Assembly (NCBI GenBank): GCA_905212515.1 | Contig: CAJMEU010000088.1 | Location: forward strand, 1 to 11,900 | Source of the DNA: an uncultured Oscillospiraceae bacterium | GTDB taxonomy: Bacteria; Bacillota; Clostridia; Oscillospirales; Ruminococcaceae | Direction: 5' to 3' | DNA: 11,900 nt | Shown: in pieces, positions 6,496-11,900 of the stretch | Numbering within the stretch: the stretch's first letter is position 1 | Layout of the letters: every line of letters begins with the position of its first letter | Program-made: the position numbers and the translations under genes | The notes under the pieces: model-generated | Seen by the model: only the letters and a program-made list of their open reading frames with translations | Database searches by the model: none | Told to the model about the DNA's origin: nothing

Positions 6496-7563
6496 CTAGC
6501 CCGCCAGCGTCCGGTCGTACTGCAAAATGGCCTCCATCAGCCGGGCGTGGGCGTCCCCGCGGGCGCTGAGGGTGTGGTCGGTCATCACGATGGGCAGCGC
6601 GGCCAGCCACGCCTCGTTCTGGCGGTCCGCCAGCGCCGCGTTGAAGCCCTCGGCCCGCCGCAGCAGCGACCAGCTGCCGATGGCCCGGAAAATGCCGCCC
6701 GGGCTGGCCTGCATGGTCAGCACGCCCTGCTGCACACGGAACAGGTCCCCGCTCACCTGTCCCGCGCGCACCGCCCCGGCCGTTTCGTCCAGCCCGGCAA
6801 ACACGGCTTCGGCGCTGTCGGTGTTGAACCAGGGGCTGTAGATGCTGTCCCCATAGTCCAGCAGCCCGGCGCGGCCGCCGGTGTATTTCATCAGGATCAG
6901 GCAGGCCGCGCGGCTGCCTCCGGCCGTCACCTGCCCGTAGGTGGCCTGGGCCAGGCCGGGCGTCTGCGCGTACTCCAGCAGGCCGCTTTCCTCCAGCAGG
7001 GCGTACAGCTCTTCGAAATGGGCCGCCCCCAGAAGGCCGTCCGCCTCCTGCGTGTCATAGCAGTGCTGGAAGTCCAGCACCAGCACCTCGCCGGGATGTT
7101 CCCGCAAAAAGGCCGTGAATTGGGCCAGGTGCCCGGCCAGGGGCGCGCTGTAGTAATTGTGCACCGTGTAGAAGGTGCCCGTGGCCGCGTCCCGCGTCAC
7201 CCGGATGTCGAAATAGCGCACGCCGCCGGCCAGCAGCTCGGCCGCCGAAGCCAGCTGGGTCTTGCTCTGGCGGTAGCCCAGGCTTTTGCACAGCGCCAGC
7301 TGGAAGGGCGCGGCCACCGAGGCGCCGTCCACCGCGCCGGCCCGGGTCATCTCCGCGGTCAGGGCGTCGTGGGCGCCCGGCATGGCGATGTCCACCAGCC
7401 GCTCCGGCCCGGCCAGCGTCTCCTTCATCCAATGGGAATAGTCCGTGCCGTCCCGGCTGTCCCCGGCCGCCAGGAACGGCAGTTCCAGCAGCGTCACCAA
7501 CACCGCCGCCAGGGCCAGCAGGCAGCCGCCGGCGATCTTCAAAATACGTTTCAGGCCGTGCAT
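6496..7563 (-). CDS. Membrane-anchored PI-PLC X-domain protein
   Basis: 355 residues. An uncleaved anchor or signal peptide spans about residues 8-32, so the catalytic domain is outside the cell. The phosphatidylinositol-specific phospholipase C X domain is recognised by MPGAHDALT (61-69, His65-Asp66), GVRYFDIRVTRD (114-125, Asp119 and Arg121) and TVHNYYSAPLAGH (133-145, His135), then FLREHPGEVLVLDF (152-165). Two catalytic-type histidines and the arginine match bacterial PI-PLC. Members of this family cleave PI, glycosyl-PI or related phosphodiesters; the substrate here is unknown. The start has AAAGGAGG 7 nt upstream and an extended -10 promoter just before it. The gene lies downstream of a membrane metallophosphoesterase, which hints at shared envelope phosphodiester metabolism. 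It is convergent with the AI-2E-family gene. Confidence 0.88.
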   Translation of the reverse strand: MHGLKRILKIAGGCLLALAAVLVTLLELPFLAAGDSRDGTDYSHWMKETLAGPERLVDIAMPGAHDALTAEMTRAGAVDGASVAAPFQLALCKSLGYRQSKTQLASAAELLAGGVRYFDIRVTRDAATGTFYTVHNYYSAPLAGHLAQFTAFLREHPGEVLVLDFQHCYDTQEADGLLGAAHFEELYALLEESGLLEYAQTPGLAQATYGQVTAGGSRAACLILMKYTGGRAGLLDYGDSIYSPWFNTDSAEAVFAGLDETAGAVRAGQVSGDLFRVQQGVLTMQASPGGIFRAIGSWSLLRRAEGFNAALADRQNEAWLAALPIVMTDHTLSARGDAHARLMEAILQYDRTLAG

Positions 7564-7584
7564 CCTCTCGCCTCCTTTTTTCCC

Positions 7585-7593
7585 ATTATACCA
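7585..7593 (-). promoter_or_regulatory. Extended -10 promoter for the PI-PLC-like gene
   Basis: TGGTATAAT on the minus strand (7593-7585), a perfect -10 with the TGn extension. It lies 21 bp before the start codon, so the leader is very short and begins next to the ribosome site. No clear -35 is visible. It shows that the gene can be transcribed separately from the metallophosphoesterase upstream. Confidence 0.65.
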
Positions 7594-7663
7594 GAAGGAG
7601 GGCCGGCCGCAGCGCCAAAGATCGGGCCGGTTATTTGGCCATTGTGCCGGATGCCGGCCCCTT

Positions 7664-8878
7664 TCAGGCCGCGCCGGTGAAACGCAGGTCGATGACCATC
7701 ACCTCGGCGTTCGTGCCCACGCGCATGGCCGGGCCCCACACGCCCACGCCCGCGGTGACGAAGGAGTGCATGCCGTCCTTGTACCGGTAGCCGCAGGGGT
7801 TTTCCCACAGCAGCTTCACAAACAAGTTCACCGGGAACAACTGGCCGTCGTGCACGTGGCCGGACAGCGCCGCGTCCACCCCTGCCGCCGCGTCCTCGGC
7901 CAGCTCCCGGGGCTGGTGATCCAGCAGCAGGATGGGTTTTGTCTTGTCCAGCCCCTCGGTCAGCCGGGCCACGGGCAGCCGCCCGGCCTCGCCGCGGGCC
8001 GGGCGCTTGGCGTCCAGGCGGCCCACCAGGTAGAAGGCGCCGTCCACCAGCATGCTCTCGTCCTGCAGCACCGTCACCCCCGCTTCGGCCAGCAGCGCGT
8101 CCATGCGCGGGTCCACCCGGGGCGGCGCGCCGCCGAACGTGAAGCCCGCCAACAATCTCTCGCTGACGTCGTGGTTGCCGTAGCAGGCGTACACGCCGTA
8201 AGTGCTCTCCATAGACGCCAGCAGGTCCCGGATGCCCGCGGGGTCGTCCAGGTCGTCGTAGCTGTTGTCGAAGATGTCCCCGGCCAGCACCACCACGTCG
8301 GGCCGGGCGTCGTTCACGCGCCGCACCATACGGGCCAGCTGGCGGGTGCCCACGCTGGCGCCCAGGTGCAGGTCGGACGCCAGCGCCACCCGCAGCCCGT
8401 CGCCCGCCGCGCAGGCTTTCGGCACCTGGGCGGTGTAATAGGTGGTGCGGATCTGCCCAAAGTGCACCGCCCCGTAAGTGCTGACGGCCACGGTCACCGC
8501 CGCCACCGCGCCGCCCCAGGCGGCAAAAAGCCGCCGGGCGCGGGCTTTCCCCTGCGCCGTGGCGGGCCGGCCTTTGCGCCGGCGCACCGCCAGGGCGGTC
8601 AGGTCGGCCGCCGCCAGGAACAGCAGGATATACAAAAGGCAGCCCAGCCAGATGTTGCCCGCCAGCTTCACCGCCCGCTGCACGGGCCCCGCCGGCAGCA
8701 GAAAGCCCGCCAGGGGCGTGGCGCACAGCAGGAAGTAGGACAGCCCCAGGCACGCCCGCACCGGCCGGCGGCCCAGCGCGGGCGCACAGGCGGCCAGCCA
8801 GGCCAAAAAACGCCATAAAATATACCCGTTTACCGCCAGATACAGCGGCGCCAATAAGATCCCCAGCAAGCGTTCCAT
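7664..8878 (-). CDS. Membrane metallophosphoesterase (YkuE/YaeI-like)
   Basis: 404 residues. The N-terminal third is hydrophobic, with about four membrane segments (roughly 4-27, 41-62, 72-98, 116-138). A calcineurin-like phosphoesterase domain follows. All metal-binding motifs are present: SDLHLG (Asp169, His171), GDIFDN (Asp201), GNHD (Asn235, His236), LLDHQP (His321) and GHVHDGQ (His341, His343). The order and spacing match the YkuE/YaeI group of dinuclear-metal phosphoesterases, some of which act on lipid or nucleotide phosphodiesters. The substrate is not predictable here. The start is ATG 8878; the frame is open to 9034, but that part is not family-like. AAGGAG directly abuts this ATG, so the effective site may be AAAGGG 9-10 nt upstream. 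The next gene downstream, 100 bp away, is the PI-PLC-like gene. Confidence 0.9.
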   Translation of the reverse strand: MERLLGILLAPLYLAVNGYILWRFLAWLAACAPALGRRPVRACLGLSYFLLCATPLAGFLLPAGPVQRAVKLAGNIWLGCLLYILLFLAAADLTALAVRRRKGRPATAQGKARARRLFAAWGGAVAAVTVAVSTYGAVHFGQIRTTYYTAQVPKACAAGDGLRVALASDLHLGASVGTRQLARMVRRVNDARPDVVVLAGDIFDNSYDDLDDPAGIRDLLASMESTYGVYACYGNHDVSERLLAGFTFGGAPPRVDPRMDALLAEAGVTVLQDESMLVDGAFYLVGRLDAKRPARGEAGRLPVARLTEGLDKTKPILLLDHQPRELAEDAAAGVDAALSGHVHDGQLFPVNLFVKLLWENPCGYRYKDGMHSFVTAGVGVWGPAMRVGTNAEVMVIDLRFTGAA

Positions 8879-8965
8879 CTCCTTTTGCCCTTTTGCGTCT
8901 CTGTCTACACAAACGAGGCAGGGGCCTTTTTTTCGCCACCCCGTCCGCCCCGCGCCGTTCCCCTC

Positions 8966-8995
8966 TTGTATGTTTGGCCCGTTTTCGCTTACAAT
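8966..8995 (+). promoter_or_regulatory. Promoter of the NuoE-like gene, possibly bidirectional
   Basis: TTGTAT (8966-8971), 18 bp, TACAAT (8990-8995) on the plus strand, about 60 bp before the ATG. Read on the minus strand the same boxes give TTGTAA, 18 bp, TACAAG, which could drive the metallophosphoesterase. The 176-bp divergent gap 8879-9054 holds nothing else I can identify. Confidence 0.55.
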
Positions 8996-9054
8996 AAACT
9001 GTAGCGTCCGTGTGCGGGGCCCGGCCCTAAGCACGCGAAAGGAGGGACAACGCC

Positions 9055-9522
9055 ATGGAAGAACAGGAAACGCTGCGCGGCATCTTCGCCTATTACGCCG
9101 CCCGGCCGGACAGGGCCAGCCAGGAGAACATCGTGGCCATGCTGCGGGAGGTGCAGGAGGTGCTGGGCTGTGTGCCCGAAAGCGCCCAGCGGGCAGCGGC
9201 CGGAGCCGCGGGGGTGAAGCCCTCCTTCATCGCGGCCATTGTAAAGCGCTACCCAAGCCTCAAGCCCGCGCCCTGGCGCCACTGCGTCACCCTGTGCACG
9301 GGCCCGCGCTGCGCCGGGCAGGGGGCGGCGGCGCTGCTGGCCGCGGCGCGCCGGCAGCTTTCGGCGGACAAGTCCGGCCTCTCGGCGGACGGGCGCGTGC
9401 TGCTGCGCACCCAAAACTGCCTCAAGCAGTGCCGCGCCGCGCCCAATGTCCTAGTGGACGGCGCGCTGCATAGCCGCATGACGCCGGAAAAACTGGCGGC
9501 CCTGCTGGACGCCCTGGATTGA
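9055..9522 (+). CDS. Orphan NuoE-like thioredoxin-fold [2Fe-2S] protein
   Basis: 155 residues, the usual length for NuoE/HndA-type small subunits of NADH-dependent dehydrogenases and hydrogenases. A helical N-terminal part (about 1-70) is followed by a thioredoxin-like [2Fe-2S] domain. The four likely cluster ligands are Cys81 and Cys86 (CTGPRC, C-x4-C) and Cys122 and Cys126 (CLKQC, C-x3-C), then the family-like tail NVLVDGALHSRMTPEKLAALLD. An extra Cys77 is present. AAAGGAGG lies 9 nt before the ATG. Normally this subunit is encoded beside the flavin subunit (NuoF/HndC); here neighbours on both sides are unrelated, so it is an orphan within the window. It may serve a partner encoded elsewhere. 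Electron transfer is the family role; its partner is unknown. Confidence 0.87.
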   Translation: MEEQETLRGIFAYYAARPDRASQENIVAMLREVQEVLGCVPESAQRAAAGAAGVKPSFIAAIVKRYPSLKPAPWRHCVTLCTGPRCAGQGAAALLAAARRQLSADKSGLSADGRVLLRTQNCLKQCRAAPNVLVDGALHSRMTPEKLAALLDALD

Positions 9523-9524
9523 GG

Positions 9525-9546
9525 GCGGGCGGCTTGCTTTCCCGCC
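9525..9546 (+). terminator. Weak hairpin after the NuoE-like gene
   Basis: GGCGGG (9525-9530) can pair with CCCGCC (9541-9546) across an 11-nt loop; only GCTTTG follows, so termination would be weak. It overlaps the -35 region of the next promoter. Confidence 0.25.
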
Positions 9547-9562
9547 GCTTTGCTGGTATGAT
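9534..9562 (+). promoter_or_regulatory. Promoter of the HAD-MutY gene
   Basis: TTGCTT (9534-9539), 17 bp, TATGAT (9557-9562), with a TGG extension of the -10 (TGGTATGAT). It lies 33 bp before the ATG at 9596, so this gene has its own promoter rather than depending on the NuoE-like gene. Confidence 0.72.
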
Positions 9563-9595
9563 GGAGGAAAATCCCCTTGGAACGGAGGCGCGCCC

Positions 9596-11536
9596 ATGCC
9601 CACCCTTTATGTCACCGATCTGGACGGCACCCTGCTGGACGGACAGGGCCGCGTGCCCGAGGCCAGCGCCCGCATCCTCAACCGTCTGATCGGCCAGGGC
9701 ATGCTGTTCACCGTGGCCACGGCGCGCACGCCCGCCACAGTGGTGGACCTGCTGGCCGGGGTGGACCTGCGCCTGCCCGCCGTGCTGATGACCGGCACCC
9801 TGCTGTATGACGTGGGGCACAAAAAGGCCATGGCCACCACGCCCTTTTCCCCCCACGCCCTGGACGCCCTGTGCACCCTGCTGGACGCCACCGGCCAGGA
9901 GGCCCTTTTGTACTGCGCCCGGGACGATCATCTCACCGCCTACTACCGCCGGCTCACCGGCCGGTTCGCGCGGGCGTTCGTGGCCGGCCGCCAGGGCACG
10001 CCTTACAAAACCTTCACCCAGGTGCCCAGCTTCGCCAGGGCGGCCCGGGGCGCGGACGCGCTGGTGGCGCTGCTGTGCCTGGACAGCCCCGCCGACGCCT
10101 CGCGCTGGTACAAGGCCCTCACCCAGCTGGACGACGTGACCTGTTACTGCTACGCCGATGAATACGGCCGGGGCTACACGGTGGAGGCCTACCCCGCCGG
10201 CTGCGATAAGGCCACGGGCCTGGCCCCGGTGAAGCGCCTGTGCGGCGCCGACCGGGTGGTGGCCTTCGGCGACAGCGTGAACGACCTTTCCCTCTTCGCC
10301 GCCAGCGACGAAGCCTGCGCCGTGGCGGGCGCCTGCCCCGAGGCCCGGCAGGCGGCCGACCACGTCATCGGCGCCAACACCGAGAACGGCGTGGCCCGCT
10401 GGCTGCTGGAACATTTTATCCCACAGGAGGATGGCGCCCCCCCGCGCCGCACACGTATGACAGATCCCGCCGCACCGGCGCTGCCGGATATCGCCGGGCC
10501 GTTGCTTGCCTGGTACGACCAACACAAGCGCATCCTGCCCTTCCGCCAGGACCCCACGCCCTACCACGTGTGGGTCAGCGAGATCATGCTGCAGCAGACG
10601 CGGGTGTCCGCCGCCCTGTCCTATTACCAGCGCTTTATGGAGGCGCTGCCCACCGTGGCGGACCTGGCCCTGTGCCCGGAGGACAAGCTGCTGAAATTGT
10701 GGGAGGGCCTGGGCTACTACAGCCGGGCACGCAATTTGCAAAAGGCCGCCCGCCTGGTGATGGAGCAGTACGGCGGCCGGCTGCCCGCCAGTTATGAGGA
10801 ACTGCAAAAGCTGCCCGGCATCGGCGCCTACACCGCGGGCGCCATCGCCTCCATCAGCTTCGGCCTGCCCGCGCCGGCCGTGGACGGCAACGTGCTGCGG
10901 GTGTTCAGCCGCCTGCTGGCCGACGGCGGCGACATCCTCAAGCCGGACACCAAGCGCCGCATGACAGAGGCCGTGCTGGCTCTGCAGCCGCCGGCCCGCC
11001 CCGGAGACTACAACCAGGCCCTGATGGAATTGGGCGCTTTGGTGTGCCTGCCCGGCGGCGAGCCCCAGTGCGGCCTGTGCCCGCTGGCCCCGTTGTGCGC
11101 CGCCCGCGCGGCGGGCCGGCAGACGGATTTTCCCGTAAAGGCCAAGGCCCCGGCCCGCAAAGCGCTTTGCTACACCGTGTGCCTGGTGCTGCGGCCCGAA
11201 GCGGACGGCGTTTGCAGCCTGCTGCTGACGCGCCGGCCGGACGAAGGCCTGCTGGCCGGCCTGTGGCAGCCGGTGCTGCTGCCCGGCCGCCTGGACAAGG
11301 AAGCGGCCCGCGCCGGGCTGGCGGCCCTGGGCATCCAGGCCGAACCGCAGACGCCCCTGCGGACGGCCAAGCATATTTTCACCCACCTGGAATGGCACAT
11401 GACGGGTTTTGTGTGCCGCTGGCTGTCCGGCCTGCCGGAAGGCGCCGTGTGGGCGGGCCGCGGCCAGCTGGACACCGCCTACGCCCTGCCCACGGCGGTG
11501 AAAGTATACGCCGACATCGCGCGCTCCCTGTTGTAG
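9596..11536 (+). CDS. mutY: HAD (Cof-type) phosphatase fused in frame to MutY adenine DNA glycosylase
   Basis: One 646-codon frame. Residues 1-275 form a complete HAD-IIB phosphatase: nucleophile motif VTDLDGT (Asp8, Asp10), TART, Lys205 and GDSVND (225-230). Residues 288-646 form a complete MutY, which removes adenine opposite 8-oxoguanine: SEIMLQQT with Glu329, helix-hairpin-helix LPGIGAYTAGAI (406-417), Asp430 in VDGN, 4Fe-4S ligands Cys484, 492, 495 and 501, and a C-terminal NUDIX-like domain with IFTHLEWHM. CGGAGG lies 7 nt before the ATG. The linker (276-287) is short, Pro/Arg-rich and coded partly by seven C (10437-10443). An internal ATG at 10457 begins the MutY part but has no ribosome site at normal spacing. 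Either this is a true fusion or a one-base indel merges two overlapping genes. Confidence 0.85.
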   Translation: MPTLYVTDLDGTLLDGQGRVPEASARILNRLIGQGMLFTVATARTPATVVDLLAGVDLRLPAVLMTGTLLYDVGHKKAMATTPFSPHALDALCTLLDATGQEALLYCARDDHLTAYYRRLTGRFARAFVAGRQGTPYKTFTQVPSFARAARGADALVALLCLDSPADASRWYKALTQLDDVTCYCYADEYGRGYTVEAYPAGCDKATGLAPVKRLCGADRVVAFGDSVNDLSLFAASDEACAVAGACPEARQAADHVIGANTENGVARWLLEHFIPQEDGAPPRRTRMTDPAAPALPDIAGPLLAWYDQHKRILPFRQDPTPYHVWVSEIMLQQTRVSAALSYYQRFMEALPTVADLALCPEDKLLKLWEGLGYYSRARNLQKAARLVMEQYGGRLPASYEELQKLPGIGAYTAGAIASISFGLPAPAVDGNVLRVFSRLLADGGDILKPDTKRRMTEAVLALQPPARPGDYNQALMELGALVCLPGGEPQCGLCPLAPLCAARAAGRQTDFPVKAKAPARKALCYTVCLVLRPEADGVCSLLLTRRPDEGLLAGLWQPVLLPGRLDKEAARAGLAALGIQAEPQTPLRTAKHIFTHLEWHMTGFVCRWLSGLPEGAVWAGRGQLDTAYALPTAVKVYADIARSLL

Positions 11537-11652
11537 GAACGTGCCGCCGCTGATTCCCGCGGCCCGGGCGGCCGCAAAACAGCCCAAAAAGGGTCCCGCA
11601 CTTTTTGGCGTGTTGGTGTAAGAAAACATCAATTTTAACGCCTGATGCATTT
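11537..11652. other. Intergenic stretch after mutY with two imperfect hairpins
   Basis: No gene is supported. GCGGCC-CGGGC-GGCCGC (11559-11575) is followed by AAAAC, not by T. A second hairpin pairs CCAAAAAG (11584-11591) with CTTTTTGG (11601-11608), extended by AACA (11578-11581) and TGTT (11611-11614) across a 2x2 mismatch. Neither has a T tail. Confidence 0.4.
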
Positions 11653-11692
11653 AAAACGCCCGGCGATCCGTTAGGATCGCCGGGCGTTTTTT
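11653..11692. terminator. Perfect bidirectional rho-independent terminator
   Basis: AAAACGCCCGGCGATCC (11653-11669), loop GTTA, GGATCGCCGGGCGTTTT (11674-11690), a perfect 17-bp stem followed by TT. The A/T ends make it work on both strands. It probably ends the mutY transcript, 116 bp after the stop, and may end a leftward transcript from the right. Confidence 0.93.
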
Positions 11693-11900
11693 GCATACCG
11701 ATCATCCAAAACCGGCAGGCCGGTCCTTGCCGCGCAGGAGGATGCGCGGCATTTCGCTGCGCGAAACCAGACAGGCGGCAGGTCTGCAGGGTAAATCACA
11801 TCTTCCGTCAACCGGGTCAGGGCGGCCCCAAAAAACCGCCCCCCGGTTTTAAAGATAAACACGCCCCAAGAAAACCGAAGTAAGGAACCCTCCCGGGTGG
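11693..11900. other. Hairpin-rich region without a convincing gene
   Basis: Five hairpins follow one another: ACCGG/CCGGT (11711-11724), CCGCGCA/TGCGCGG (11730-11749), TTTCGC/GCGAAA (11752-11766), CAGAC/GTCTG (11768-11786), and a long one, AACCGGG-tca-GGGCGG with CCGCCC-CCCGGTT (11810-11848), followed by TT so that the plus strand ends in TTTT (11847-11850). The last resembles a plus-strand terminator. Short ORFs cross the region on both strands but lack ribosome sites and known motifs. It could be a structured RNA or an intergenic repeat; I cannot assign it. Confidence 0.4.

Noticed and set aside
5018..6610. 530-codon minus-strand frame, rich in His, Asp, Gln and Ala
   Set aside because: Opposite the AI-2E-family gene; the low-complexity composition is what the complement of a hydrophobic GC-rich gene gives.
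5902..7680. 592-codon plus-strand frame
   Set aside because: It crosses the end of the AI-2E-family gene, the terminator and the antisense of the PI-PLC gene; no ribosome site and no domain.
7445..8939. Long frames overlapping the metallophosphoesterase (7445-8818 plus, 7551-8939 minus)
   Set aside because: Out-of-frame shadows; the frame at 7664-8878 contains every metallophosphoesterase motif in order.
11041..11101. Suspicion that the MutY iron-sulfur ligands are wrongly spaced (C-x7-C-x2-C-x5-C instead of C-x6)
   Set aside because: A one-residue longer first loop is, to my recollection, common in clostridial MutY proteins, and the rest of the domain is intact.
9422..11650. 742-codon open frame on the minus strand
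   Set aside because: Antisense to the HAD-MutY gene in GC-rich DNA; the translation is Gly/Ala/His/Gln-rich with no recognisable domain, while the plus strand encodes two intact enzymes.
11605..11883. Short frames at 11605-11883 (plus) and 11671-11862 (minus)
   Set aside because: Both run through the perfect terminator or the hairpin cluster, lack ribosome sites and show no known motif.
1..11900. CRISPR arrays, tRNA, rRNA, insertion sequences or phage genes
   Set aside because: I saw no regularly spaced repeats, no tRNA- or rRNA-like segments and no transposase or integrase motifs; this was by eye, and a tRNAscan/ISfinder search would settle it.

Overview
The window looks like chromosome from a Gram-positive anaerobe of the class Clostridia. 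The grounds are strong AGGAGG-type ribosome sites, GTG and TTG starts, clostridial-looking MutY and AI-2E-family sequences, and an ABC sugar operon under LacI control. A GC-rich Oscillospirales-like gut commensal would fit, but this is inference: no rRNA or tRNA marker is present.

Region 1 (about 1-4380, moderate to low GC) is a carbohydrate locus on the minus strand. In transcription order it has a LacI-family repressor (TTG start at 4211), a family GH2 beta-mannosidase-like enzyme, and an ABC sugar-permease subunit that overlaps the GH2 gene by 14 bp and runs off the left edge. The remaining transport genes probably lie beyond position 1. A perfect palindrome, AAACCGGTTT (4348-4357), sits in the AT-rich region upstream of the repressor and is a candidate operator. 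The GH2 enzyme keeps both catalytic glutamates but lacks the usual mannose-binding WDWGP loop.

Region 2 (about 4440-5124) is a small divergent module. A 72-residue cysteine- and histidine-rich protein reads left and an 82-residue XRE-type repressor reads right. The 88 bp between them holds two near-identical inverted repeats (TGACAC-N5-GTGTCA and TTACAC-N5-GTGTCA), which suggests one repressor controls both directions.

Region 3 (about 5125-11536, clearly GC-rich) looks like housekeeping chromosome. It contains an AI-2E-family membrane protein with a strong terminator, then on the minus strand a membrane-anchored PI-PLC-X-domain protein preceded by a membrane metallophosphoesterase. On the plus strand follow an isolated NuoE-like [2Fe-2S] protein and a 646-codon reading frame that joins a Cof-type HAD phosphatase to a complete MutY adenine glycosylase. 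The junction contains a run of seven C; one C fewer would give two separate genes overlapping as ATGA. The fusion is therefore either a novel bifunctional protein or a homopolymer indel.

Region 4 (11537-11900) has no convincing gene. It holds a perfect bidirectional terminator (11653-11692), then five consecutive hairpins (11711-11848) that may be a structured RNA or an intergenic repeat.

The best candidates for something new are the HAD-MutY joint, the altered GH2 active-site loop, the Cys-rich/XRE module with paired operators, and the hairpin cluster near the right end.
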